DNA from: Syntrophaceae bacterium
GTDB taxonomy: Bacteria; Desulfobacterota; Syntrophia; Syntrophales; UBA2185
Reading direction: 5' to 3'
Length of the DNA stretch: 34,029 bases
Assembly: GCA_003142635.1 (NCBI GenBank)
Contig: PLMX01000207.1
Location: 1-34,029, forward strand
Under the pieces are notes generated by a model that made no database searches, had not been told where the DNA came from, and saw only the letters and a list, made by a program, of their open reading frames with translations. The position numbers and the translations under genes are program-made. This document shows, one piece after another, positions 24,970 to 32,406 of this stretch. The stretch's first letter is position 1; every line of letters starts with the position of its first letter.

Positions 24970-25755
24970 TTATTTTTTCCGGGCCGCCTCAATCAGGGCG
25001 CGAAAGACATTCCGATGCGGTTCTTCATCCTGCATCTGTTCCGGATGCCATTGGACCCCCAGGATGAATCTGCCGGAGAGGGCCAAGGGCGAGCCTTCCG
25101 CGGGCTCTATCGCTTCTATCACACCGTCCGGCGACCAGGCTGAGGCGCGCAGGTCCTGGCCGATCCTCTGAGGATGGACTGCCTGATGGTGGCTGGAATT
25201 TGTCGAGAGCACGCCGCCCGCGGGTATATTTACTGCCTGTGCAGCGAGGCTTTCCTTCTCAAGAAGCACGGAGTGACGGAAGTTCGGCTCCTCATCTGCC
25301 CTCTCCTTCTTGGAGTGCGGAATGTGGGATATGCCCGCGGGCGCATCCCATTCCGTTCTGATATCCTGTATCAGCGCACCCCCCTGCGCTATACTGATAA
25401 GCTGATGGCCGCCGCAGATGCCAAGGATCGGAAGTGTAGTCTTATGCAGCGCCCATTTCGCGAGCTCCATGTCAAAGCGGTCACGGCGTTTCGGCATCAG
25501 TTCATCTTCGGGCTGCGGATGCCCGCCGAAGTGATCCGGCCAGTAGTCGTCGCCTCCGATGAGGACTATACCGTCAATAAGCGTCAACAGCGCTTGTATC
25601 GTAATTAAATCTTCGCACGGGGGAAGGCAAAGCGGCGTTCCGCCCGCGCCCGCAACGGCATCCACGTAACTGACGTGGACAAGAAGCCCGTATTTTTCAT
25701 ATTTGTCTATGATGTCCATAGACATGTTGAGCCCGATTATGGGACGACTCTTCAT
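24970..25755 (-). CDS. Gamma-glutamyl-gamma-aminobutyrate hydrolase family protein (peptidase C26)
   Basis: Class I glutamine amidotransferase-like hydrolase of 261 residues. The nucleophile elbow is LGICGGHQLI (Cys near residue 114), and the partner His and Glu are in GVQWHPEQM (near 243-247), so the catalytic triad is intact. Family members hydrolyse gamma-glutamyl amides such as gamma-glutamyl-GABA (PuuD) or related compounds. Cell-wall gamma-D-glutamyl bonds are another possibility given the AmpG-like neighbour, but that is inference. No other polyamine-catabolism (Puu) gene is nearby. First gene of a two-gene operon, divergent from the ferredoxin gene. Confidence 0.9.
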   Translation of the reverse strand: MKSRPIIGLNMSMDIIDKYEKYGLLVHVSYVDAVAGAGGTPLCLPPCEDLITIQALLTLIDGIVLIGGDDYWPDHFGGHPQPEDELMPKRRDRFDMELAKWALHKTTLPILGICGGHQLISIAQGGALIQDIRTEWDAPAGISHIPHSKKERADEEPNFRHSVLLEKESLAAQAVNIPAGGVLSTNSSHHQAVHPQRIGQDLRASAWSPDGVIEAIEPAEGSPLALSGRFILGVQWHPEQMQDEEPHRNVFRALIEAARKK

Positions 25756-25805
25756 GCGGTTTCTCTTTTCCTCTGCACCAAGTAATGTTCCATCAACGTC
25801 GCGCC

Positions 25806-25834
25806 ACTATAGGGGAAATGGGCCCGTGTGTCAA
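25806..25834 (-). promoter_or_regulatory. Near-consensus promoter for the hydrolase-AmpG operon
   Basis: On the minus strand: TTGACA (25834-25829), a 17-bp spacer and TATAGT (25811-25806), one mismatch in twelve. The transcript would start near 25799, about 45 nt before the first gene. It stands back to back with the promoter at 25868-25896. Confidence 0.75.
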
Positions 25835-25867
25835 CTGCCCTGTATTTGTCTTAACACCGCTTTCCCT

Positions 25868-25896
25868 TTGACATATAACCAGCTTTCCCGTATACT
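25868..25896 (+). promoter_or_regulatory. Near-consensus promoter for the ferredoxin-aldolase operon
   Basis: TTGACA (25868-25873), a 17-bp spacer and TATACT (25891-25896), one mismatch in twelve. The predicted start near 25903 leaves a leader of about 50 nt before the ferredoxin gene. The -35 boxes of this and the leftward promoter are about 33 bp apart. Confidence 0.75.
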
Positions 25897-25953
25897 TACT
25901 CAGAAAATTGCATATGTCGTGATCAAAAAATCAAGAAAGGTGATGGGCATATT

Positions 25954-26142
25954 ATGAAAGTAAGCGTTGACAAGGATCTTTGTACAGGATGCGGATTATG
26001 TGTTGATACAGTCTCGGACGTTTTCGAACTCGTAGATGAGCAGGCCTCTGTAAAGGTGGCGACAGTGAAGAAATCGCTTTATGACGCCGTAAGAGAAGCG
26101 GCGGACGATTGCCCCACGGAAGCAATCATCGTAGAAGAGTAA
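25954..26142 (+). CDS. Monocluster [4Fe-4S] ferredoxin
   Basis: Small ferredoxin of 62 residues with one cluster motif: C10, C13 and C16 in CTGCGLC and a distant C54 in DDCPTEAI. Because the second position is Cys (CTGC), a [4Fe-4S] cluster is expected, as in Desulfovibrio-type ferredoxins. The protein is acidic and cytoplasmic, a low-potential electron carrier. A GAAAGGTG site precedes ATG 25954, and a near-consensus promoter lies 58 bp upstream. The stop is 6 bp before the aldolase gene, so the two are co-transcribed, an unusual pairing with no obvious metabolic link. Confidence 0.93.
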   Translation: MKVSVDKDLCTGCGLCVDTVSDVFELVDEQASVKVATVKKSLYDAVREAADDCPTEAIIVEE

Positions 26143-26148
26143 GAAGCC

Positions 26149-27120
26149 ATGGTGCATTACGAAGAATTAGGACTGGTAAATACCAGGGATCTGTTCAAGA
26201 AGGCCATGCGCGGCGGCTATGCCATACCCGCATTCAACTTCAACAACATGGAGCAATTGCAGGCCATAGTGGCTGCCAGCGTCGAAACGAAATCCCCGGT
26301 CATACTGCAGGTCTCAAAAGGGGCCCGTCAATATGCAAATCAGACACTGCTGCAATACATGGCCAAGGGCGCAGTGGAAGTGGCAAGGGAGATGGGTTAT
26401 GCAATCCCCATAGCCCTGCATCTGGATCACGGCGATTCCTTTGACCTCGCGAAATCCTGCATCGAGACCGGCTTCTCATCGGTGATGATCGACGGGTCGC
26501 ATCTGCCTTACGAAGAGAACATAAAACTTACCAAGCGCGTTGTTGAATTTTCCCACAAGTACAATGTGACGGTTGAAGCGGAGTTGGGTGTGCTTGCAGG
26601 CGTTGAAGACGATGTTTCATCCCAGCAGAGCCACTACACCAAACCGGAAGAAGTGGAAGACTTTGTGAAACGCACGGGTGTAGATTCGCTCGCCATATCC
26701 ATCGGAACCTCCCACGGCGCATTTAAATTCAAGGTGAAACGCGGCGAGACCCCGCCGCCGCTGCGGTTTGACATACTTGAAGAAGTGGAAAGGCGGATAC
26801 CGGGTTTCCCGATAGTTCTGCACGGCGCCTCTTCCATACCGCAAAATATAGTTGATGAGATCAACAAGTACGGCGGCAAGCTCGATGATACAGCGGGGAT
26901 TTCCGAAGACCAGTTGCGCAGGGCCGCGAAGTCCGCCGTATGCAAGATAAACATCGACTCCGACGGAAGATTAGCTATGACAGCGGCGATCAGAAAAGTC
27001 TTCTATGAAAAACCGGACGAATTCGACCCGAGAAAATATCTCGGTCCAGCCCGTGATGCGTTGAGGGAACTCTACAAACAGAAGATCATCAATGTCCTGG
27101 GAAGTGACGGCAAAGCCTGA
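26149..27120 (+). CDS. fba: Class II fructose-bisphosphate aldolase
   Basis: Zinc-dependent class II aldolase family protein of 323 residues. It carries the signature HLDHGDSFDLAKSCIETGFS with the first zinc His pair region, VEAELGVLAGVEDD, and the later zinc/phosphate sites GTSHGAFKF and VLHGASSIP. The usual reaction is cleavage of fructose 1,6-bisphosphate to glyceraldehyde 3-phosphate and dihydroxyacetone phosphate, here probably in gluconeogenic direction in an acid-degrading anaerobe; tagatose-bisphosphate aldolases look alike. No strong ribosome site; translation may be coupled to the ferredoxin gene just upstream. Assignment secure at family level. Confidence 0.93.
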   Translation: MVHYEELGLVNTRDLFKKAMRGGYAIPAFNFNNMEQLQAIVAASVETKSPVILQVSKGARQYANQTLLQYMAKGAVEVAREMGYAIPIALHLDHGDSFDLAKSCIETGFSSVMIDGSHLPYEENIKLTKRVVEFSHKYNVTVEAELGVLAGVEDDVSSQQSHYTKPEEVEDFVKRTGVDSLAISIGTSHGAFKFKVKRGETPPPLRFDILEEVERRIPGFPIVLHGASSIPQNIVDEINKYGGKLDDTAGISEDQLRRAAKSAVCKINIDSDGRLAMTAAIRKVFYEKPDEFDPRKYLGPARDALRELYKQKIINVLGSDGKA

Positions 27121-27180
27121 CACTTTCACTGTCGTAGAAATAAGACGGAAAATTTATGCGCCACAAGATGGGAGCCAGCA

Positions 27181-27480
27181 ATGATTAAAGTTACGCCCGA
27201 TAAGCTCCAGCCGGGAATGCGGCTTGCTAAGCCGGTCATGAACAGGGCCGGTATGGCGCTCCTCGGCGAGGGCACGGAGCTTACAGAAACATGGGTAGCG
27301 AGAATCCAGGATATGGAACTGGAGGGAGCGATCTACGTGGAAGGAAAACTGGAAATGGAAGTTCCCATGGATGAGATGGTCGCCGCTCTGGAAAAGCGCT
27401 TCCAGTCTGCTCATGGGAATCCGAGAATGGAAATGATAAAGAGAGCCGCCGAAAAACACATCAGGACACTTTATGAGTGA
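27181..27480 (+). CDS. Small protein with a domain found beside HD/HDOD modules
   Basis: Protein of 99 residues. The first 55 residues (VTPDKLQPGMRLAKPVMNRA, LLGEGTELTETWVARI, GAIYVEG) follow the short beta-rich pattern that often precedes HD-GYP domains in signalling proteins, here as a free-standing gene. The remainder is a charged helix. GGGAG lies 6 nt before ATG. Its end overlaps the HDOD gene by 8 bp, so the two are translationally coupled and the products likely act together. No enzymatic motif is present; the role is inferred to be regulatory. Confidence 0.8.
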   Translation: MIKVTPDKLQPGMRLAKPVMNRAGMALLGEGTELTETWVARIQDMELEGAIYVEGKLEMEVPMDEMVAALEKRFQSAHGNPRMEMIKRAAEKHIRTLYE

Positions 27481-28315
27481 AGTCATAGAATCCAAGATCC
27501 TCCGCCACCGCATCGAGAACATAGGCAGTCTCCCCACGGTGCCCGATACCCTGAGGAAGCTTTCCCGTATCATGGAAAAGCCGAACGTCTCTATGACTGA
27601 GGTCGCCTCTTTCGTTCAATCGGACCCTGCCCTGACTTTCCGCATCCTCAAGATGGTAAACTCCGCAGTCTACGGCTTTCCCGGGCGCATCGCTTCCGTA
27701 TCCCACGCGATCATGCTCCTCGGACTCAATGTCGTTAAAGGACTGCTCCTCGGCGTCTCGGTTTTTGAACTCATGCAAAAGGCAATGTCCGGTCTCTATG
27801 AACATTCCATGGGATGTGCAACCGCCGCAAGGACGATAGCCCAGAAGAAAGGGCTGAGAGAGCCGGAGGAAGCGTATGTTGCCGGCCTTATCCACGACAT
27901 AGGCAAAGTCGTTATGGCGCTGGAATTCACCAAGGCATACGAGGGCGCACTGGCCTTGGCGGAAACGGAGCATATCGCAATTATGCAGGCGGAAAAGAAA
28001 TTCTTCGCAGACAACCACGCGGCGCTTGGCGGCGTCCTTTCTGAGAAGTGGCGATTCCCCAAAAAGCTTACCGAAGCGATTCTTTACCACCACCAGCCGC
28101 GGTCGGCTGTGCTCTTCCCTCTCGAAACCGCCATCGTGCACCTTGCGGACATCCTGACAAAGGCGAGGGGGCTCGGCTTTTCGGGCGACCAGATAGTGCC
28201 CATCGTGGATGATGCCGCCTTTGACAGGCTTGAGCTTTCGGAAGAGGATGTTATCGACATATTCCGGGAGCTGGAAGGGTCTATTGAGGCGACACAGGAG
28301 GTCTTGCAGCAATAA
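27473..28315 (+). CDS. HDOD domain signalling protein
   Basis: HDOD-domain protein of 280 residues. Family landmarks are LPTVPDTLRKLSRIMEKPNV (about 16-35), SVSHAIMLLGLNVVKGLLLG (about 75-95) and VAGLIHDIGKVVMAL (about 138-152), keeping the HD of the related HD hydrolases but lacking the full metal set. There is no signal peptide or other domain. HDOD proteins are non-enzymatic hubs in two-component and cyclic di-GMP signalling; the exact target is unknown. It overlaps the preceding gene by 8 bp and the GGDEF gene by 1 bp (TAATG), giving a tightly coupled trio. Confidence 0.92.
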   Translation: MSEVIESKILRHRIENIGSLPTVPDTLRKLSRIMEKPNVSMTEVASFVQSDPALTFRILKMVNSAVYGFPGRIASVSHAIMLLGLNVVKGLLLGVSVFELMQKAMSGLYEHSMGCATAARTIAQKKGLREPEEAYVAGLIHDIGKVVMALEFTKAYEGALALAETEHIAIMQAEKKFFADNHAALGGVLSEKWRFPKKLTEAILYHHQPRSAVLFPLETAIVHLADILTKARGLGFSGDQIVPIVDDAAFDRLELSEEDVIDIFRELEGSIEATQEVLQQ

Positions 28316-29247
28316 TGGAAGCGGTCACGATTATCAGCAGAGACCCTGCCTTTCAGGAGATGGCGAGCCGGATACTGCAGGACCATTTCCGCACGGTCTC
28401 ATTCAGCGATTTAAAACCCGCCTCGGACTACATCTACAATGACACGCCCTCTCTCGTGGTGGTCGATATTCCCAAAGGCGATGATGCCACTATCTCCTTC
28501 ATCAACCTCATCAAAGAAGACCCCCTTTTCAGCCGACTGCCGATCCTTGTTGTCTTTGACGGCGACATCGATCCCCGGGGCTGGGAAAATATTCTCTGCG
28601 AAGACTATCTCAGGAAGGCGGATGCGGAGAGAGATATTCTCCCGAGGGTCAAATTAGGCATCATGCGTTTTGAAAGAGTGGTGGAGATTAGTCCGCTCAC
28701 GCGCCTGCCGGGCAATCTCTCCATCGGCCGGCAGATACAGAGGAGGCTTGACAACAACGAGATTTTCGCCCTCGCCTACGCGGACCTCGATAACTTCAAG
28801 CCCTTCAATGACCGCTACGGGTTCGGCCGCGGCGACGAGCTGATAAGAATGACGGGAAGGATCATCCTCAACACCGTCAAGGAAAGCCAGTCGCAGGGAT
28901 TTTTTGTAGGACACATCGGGGGCGATGATTTTGTCGTCATTATGAAGCCCGATCTGATTGAAAAAGCAGCAGAGAATATCATTGAACGGTTCGACACGAT
29001 GATTGCAGGGTTCTACGACACGGCAGACTGGGATGCCGGCTACATCTTTGCCGCCGACCGGAAGGGCGTCTGGTCAAAACTACCGGTTACGAGTATTTCC
29101 ATAGGCATAACGGATACGGAGAGACGCGCTTTCAGCCATCACGGTGAACTGATGCAGAGGGCTTCGGAGATGAAGAGCTACGCAAAAAAATTCGCGGGAA
29201 GCTGCTGCAAGATGGATCAGCGGGAAAAAAAGACGAATCCGGCTTGA
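28315..29247 (+). CDS. Receiver-like GGDEF protein (probable diguanylate cyclase)
   Basis: Protein of 310 residues with an N-terminal receiver-like fold (about 1-115; the probable phospho-acceptor Asp is in LVVVDIP near 44, but the acidic pocket at the start is incomplete) and a GGDEF domain (about 125-300). The active-site loop reads GGDDF, with Asp in place of the usual fourth-position Glu; substrate-site residues DLDNFKPFND and YGFGRGDEL are intact. No RxxD inhibitory site precedes the loop. Cyclic di-GMP synthesis is likely but the Glu-to-Asp change and degenerate receiver reduce certainty. The start codon overlaps the HDOD stop (TAATG). Ends 92 bp before queD. Confidence 0.88.
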   Translation: MEAVTIISRDPAFQEMASRILQDHFRTVSFSDLKPASDYIYNDTPSLVVVDIPKGDDATISFINLIKEDPLFSRLPILVVFDGDIDPRGWENILCEDYLRKADAERDILPRVKLGIMRFERVVEISPLTRLPGNLSIGRQIQRRLDNNEIFALAYADLDNFKPFNDRYGFGRGDELIRMTGRIILNTVKESQSQGFFVGHIGGDDFVVIMKPDLIEKAAENIIERFDTMIAGFYDTADWDAGYIFAADRKGVWSKLPVTSISIGITDTERRAFSHHGELMQRASEMKSYAKKFAGSCCKMDQREKKTNPA

Positions 29248-29339
29248 TCATGCTGATGGCTCTTCAGGCAACTGCCCTCTCGGTCGGTATCGGGTCATCG
29301 TCGGAGCCGCATGATAATTACAAAGAGGAGCGAGTATTT

Positions 29340-29720
29340 ATGCCGGGAATCTTTGAGATCTCCGTAGCAACCGAATTTTCCGCTGCCCACTCCCTGCGAG
29401 GCTATCCGGGCAACTGCTCCGAGGTGCACGGACATAACTGGACCGTGGAAGTTTTTGTGAGATGCCGGGCTTTGAATGACATAGGCATCGGTATTGACTT
29501 CCGGGAAGTGAAGCGGGCCATAAAAGAATCCATAGAAAATCTTGACCACTCCTTCCTGAATGAACATCCGGCGTTCGAACATGCAAATCCCTCTTCCGAG
29601 AATATCGCCAGATTCCTGTACAGAGAGCTCGGCGGGAGAATCAATTCGGAGAATGTAAAAATTTTTAGAGTGAAGGTCTCCGAAACGCCGAAGACGGGGG
29701 CCTGTTACTGGGAGGAATAG
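29340..29720 (+). CDS. queD: 6-carboxy-5,6,7,8-tetrahydropterin synthase
   Basis: QueD of 126 residues, converting 7,8-dihydroneopterin triphosphate to 6-carboxytetrahydropterin, the second step to the 7-deazaguanines of queuosine. FSAAHSL (zinc His) and GNCSEVHGHNW (catalytic Cys and two zinc His) are intact, and the later SSENIARFLY and KVSETPKTGACYWEE match the family, including the terminal substrate-binding Glu. ATG 29340 has GAGGAG 9 nt upstream and gives normal length; an in-frame ATG at 29244 would overlap the GGDEF stop and add 32 unlikely residues. queE follows with no gap. Confidence 0.94.
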   Translation: MPGIFEISVATEFSAAHSLRGYPGNCSEVHGHNWTVEVFVRCRALNDIGIGIDFREVKRAIKESIENLDHSFLNEHPAFEHANPSSENIARFLYRELGGRINSENVKIFRVKVSETPKTGACYWEE

Positions 29721-30365
29721 TTGCTGAAGGTAAATGAGATTTTTTACAGCATCCAGGGCGAATCTTCCTATGCCGGGAGGCCCTGCGTTTTTGTCAGGCT
29801 TACCGGATGCAACCTCCGGTGTTCATACTGCGATACCCGGTATGCATATGACGATGGCGAAGATCTTGAGATAGGAGAGATCATTGACAGGATAACATTC
29901 CACCGATGCGCGCTGGTTGAAATCACGGGCGGCGAACCGCTGATGCAGAAAGACACGCCCCTTCTCATACGGAAGCTGCTCGATATGGGCTTCGAGGTGC
30001 TCGTCGAGACCAACGGCAGCATGGACATAAGCGCAATCGACGACCGTTGTGCGAAGATCGTAGACATCAAATGCCCCTCAAGCGGAGAGGCAGCAAAGAA
30101 CGATCTCGCGAATCTCAAGAGGGTCCAGACGAAAGACGAAATCAAGTTTGCCATAGGAAGCAGGGAGGACTATGATTACGCGAAAAACATCCTGTCTTTC
30201 ATAAACAGCGCCAACGGAAATATCAAGCCGCCTCTTTTTTCACCTGTCTACGGAAAAATGAATCCGGAACTTCTGACACAATGGATACTCGCGGATCATC
30301 TCAATGTGAGAGTGCATATCCAACTCCACAAGGTCATCTGGGGCTCTGAAACGAGGGGGGTTTAA
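29721..30365 (+). CDS. queE: 7-carboxy-7-deazaguanine synthase (radical SAM)
   Basis: QueE of 214 residues, the radical SAM enzyme that contracts 6-carboxytetrahydropterin to 7-carboxy-7-deazaguanine. [20 protein letters not shown] precedes the cluster motif [11 protein letters not shown] (CX3CX2C), and [10 protein letters not shown] is the SAM-binding glycine-rich loop. The start is TTG at 29721, immediately after the queD TAG; GGGAGGAA lies inside the end of queD, which supports this non-ATG start and translational coupling. The next gene, queC, begins 10 bp later. Confidence 0.94.
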   Translation: MLKVNEIFYSIQGESSYAGRPCVFVRLTGCNLRCSYCDTRYAYDDGEDLEIGEIIDRITFHRCALVEITGGEPLMQKDTPLLIRKLLDMGFEVLVETNGSMDISAIDDRCAKIVDIKCPSSGEAAKNDLANLKRVQTKDEIKFAIGSREDYDYAKNILSFINSANGNIKPPLFSPVYGKMNPELLTQWILADHLNVRVHIQLHKVIWGSETRGV

Positions 30366-30375
30366 AAGAAGCTCT

Positions 30376-31071
30376 ATGAGCCACCACAAGAAGGCCATCG
30401 TTCTTTCCAGCGGCGGTATCGACTCCACTACTGCAATGGCCATGGCCAAAGCGGAAGGTTACGAGATTTACAGTCTGAGTTTTTTCTACGGCCAGCGCCA
30501 TTCTCTGGAGATGGAGGCGGCAAAGAGGGTTGCCCGTTTCCTCGGCGCGAGGAAACACCTCGTCGTCAATATCGATCTGCGAGCGTTCGGGGGATCGGCC
30601 CTCACCGACGATATAGAAGTTCCCAAAGGCCGCGATGAGAAAGACATGCAGCGAAGCATCCCTGTCACCTACGTACCCGCGAGAAACACGATCTTCCTTT
30701 CCTATGCGCTCGCGTGGGCGGAGGTTCTCCGGGTCCCGGACATATTCATCGGTGTTACCGCCGTCGATTACAGCGGTTATCCTGACTGCCGGCCCGAGTA
30801 TATTGCGGCCTTCGAGAAGATGGCCAATCTCGCAACCAAGGCCGCCGTGGAGGGGAAGACCAGGGTAAGAATAAGGACGCCCCTTATCGCAATGTCCAAG
30901 GCCGATATCATCAGGCGCGGAAGTGAACTGGGCGTTGACTACGGCATTACCCACAGCTGCTACGATCCTTCGCCGGACGGGCATGCCTGTGGCCGGTGCG
31001 ACAGCTGCGTTCTGCGGAAGAAGGGATTTGCCGAGGCCGGGATTCCCGACTCCACGATCTATATCGACTGA
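30376..31071 (+). CDS. queC: 7-cyano-7-deazaguanine synthase
   Basis: QueC of 231 residues, which uses ATP and ammonia to turn 7-carboxy-7-deazaguanine into preQ0. The N-terminal PP-loop is [11 protein letters not shown], followed by [11 protein letters not shown]; the middle has [17 protein letters not shown]. The C-terminal zinc site is [18 protein letters not shown], with four Cys. All family motifs are present. The last gene of the que operon, ended by the strong hairpin at 31089-31121. QueF, FolE and Tgt are not in the window, so the end product (queuosine or another 7-deazaguanine) is not shown here. Confidence 0.95.
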   Translation: MSHHKKAIVLSSGGIDSTTAMAMAKAEGYEIYSLSFFYGQRHSLEMEAAKRVARFLGARKHLVVNIDLRAFGGSALTDDIEVPKGRDEKDMQRSIPVTYVPARNTIFLSYALAWAEVLRVPDIFIGVTAVDYSGYPDCRPEYIAAFEKMANLATKAAVEGKTRVRIRTPLIAMSKADIIRRGSELGVDYGITHSCYDPSPDGHACGRCDSCVLRKKGFAEAGIPDSTIYID

Positions 31072-31088
31072 GAATAGCTTTAACACAA

Positions 31089-31121
31089 AAAAAGCCGTGG
31101 CACCAGGAACCACGGCTTTTT
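31089..31121. terminator. Bidirectional rho-independent terminator
   Basis: AAAAAGCCGTGG, a 9-nt loop, CCACGGCTTTTT: a 12-bp stem whose GC core is flanked by A and T runs, so it works in both directions. It separates the convergent queC and thiolase genes. Confidence 0.93.
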
Positions 31122-31145
31122 CTTTACAGACCAACCTGGGGAAGG

Positions 31146-32333
31146 CTACAGCATCTCGAAGATGCCCGCTGCGCCCATTCCTCCCGCGATGCACATGGAG
31201 ACTATGCCTCTTTTCCCTTTACGTCTCTTCAATTCATAGAGGAGCTGCGCCGTCAGCTTGCCGCCAGTGGCGCCGAGGGGATGCCCGAGGGCAATGGCGC
31301 CACCGTTAGGATTGATATCACCTGCGGCGAGCCTGTCTTCAATGCCTACAACCTTTATGGAGTAGAGGGCCTGACAGGCGAAGGCCTCATTAATTTCGAA
31401 AACATCGATGTCTTTTGTCGTCAACCCTGCCATTTTAAGAACCTTGGGTATCGCGAGGGCCGGCCCTATGCCCATCTCTTCCGGCTTGCAGCCGGCAACA
31501 GCGAAGTGGGTCAGCTTCGCGATGGGCTTCAATCCATACGCCCTGGCCTTTTCGTCGCTCATTAACAGGGCAAACCCGGCGCCGTCAGTCATCTGCGATG
31601 AATTACCCGCAGTAACCGAACCGCCCTGTTTGAAAGGCGACTTCAAGCGTCCCAGACCTTCTATAGTAGTGGGCCATCTCACGCCGTCGTCCATGTCAAA
31701 TACGAACTGTTCCCTGACCCTCTTGCCGTTCTTCGATTTCGCATAGCGATAGGCGGTAATCGGTATGATCTCTTCTTTGAACTTGCCCGCCTTAATCGCC
31801 TCGTTCGCCTTGCGGTTGCTCTCCAAACTGAACTTGTCCTGATCTTCACGGGAGACCTTGTAATTCGCCGCTACATTCTCCGCCGTGATGCCCATGGATA
31901 CGTAGACATTCGGTAGATCTCCCCAGTCCGGATGAGGACGGAAGGCACTGCCTGTCATGGGAACATGGGACATGCTCTCACACCCCCCAGCGATGATCAC
32001 AGACGACCAGCCCGCCCTGATCTTCGCTGTGGCATCGGCAATCGCCTGCAGCCCTGAAGAACAGAAACGGTTGATCGTCATAGCGGAGGCGGTTACCGGA
32101 ATGCCTGCCCCCATCGCTATGACCATTGCCAGGTTCATGCCCTGCTCTGCTTCCGGAAAGGCACACCCGCAAATTACGTCGTCCACGTCTTCCAGCTTCA
32201 GTTGCGGAACCCGCGCTATCAGTCCCTTCACCACCTGGATACCTATTTCATCACTCCGGGTATACGCAAGCCCGCCTCTCTTGTAGCGACCGCCCGGGCT
32301 TCTCACAGATTCGACGATAACAGCATCACTCAT
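31146..32333 (-). CDS. Acetyl-CoA acetyltransferase / 3-ketoacyl-CoA thiolase
   Basis: Thiolase of 395 residues. The nucleophilic Cys is in INRFCSSGLQA (near residue 88), the substrate residues are in NEAFACQA, and the two C-terminal motifs are GGAIALGHPLGATGG and CIAGGMGAAG, with the catalytic His and Cys. It cleaves 3-ketoacyl-CoA to acetyl-CoA and a shortened acyl-CoA, completing beta-oxidation. It lies 73 bp after the FadN-type gene, reading the same way, and its transcript ends at the shared terminator. A degradative thiolase (FadA-like) is favoured by this pairing. Confidence 0.94.
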   Translation of the reverse strand: MSDAVIVESVRSPGGRYKRGGLAYTRSDEIGIQVVKGLIARVPQLKLEDVDDVICGCAFPEAEQGMNLAMVIAMGAGIPVTASAMTINRFCSSGLQAIADATAKIRAGWSSVIIAGGCESMSHVPMTGSAFRPHPDWGDLPNVYVSMGITAENVAANYKVSREDQDKFSLESNRKANEAIKAGKFKEEIIPITAYRYAKSKNGKRVREQFVFDMDDGVRWPTTIEGLGRLKSPFKQGGSVTAGNSSQMTDGAGFALLMSDEKARAYGLKPIAKLTHFAVAGCKPEEMGIGPALAIPKVLKMAGLTTKDIDVFEINEAFACQALYSIKVVGIEDRLAAGDINPNGGAIALGHPLGATGGKLTAQLLYELKRRKGKRGIVSMCIAGGMGAAGIFEML

Positions 32334-32406
32334 AATATTCCTCCTTCATTAACGAAGCCGTTCAGCTAAACCCCGTTTCAGATTATTTAAGATGTCTTCC
32401 CTCTAA

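Noticed and set aside
29248-29339. Possible preQ1 riboswitch upstream of queD
   Set aside because: No preQ1 aptamer core, pseudoknot pairing or A-rich tail was found in the 92-bp gap.
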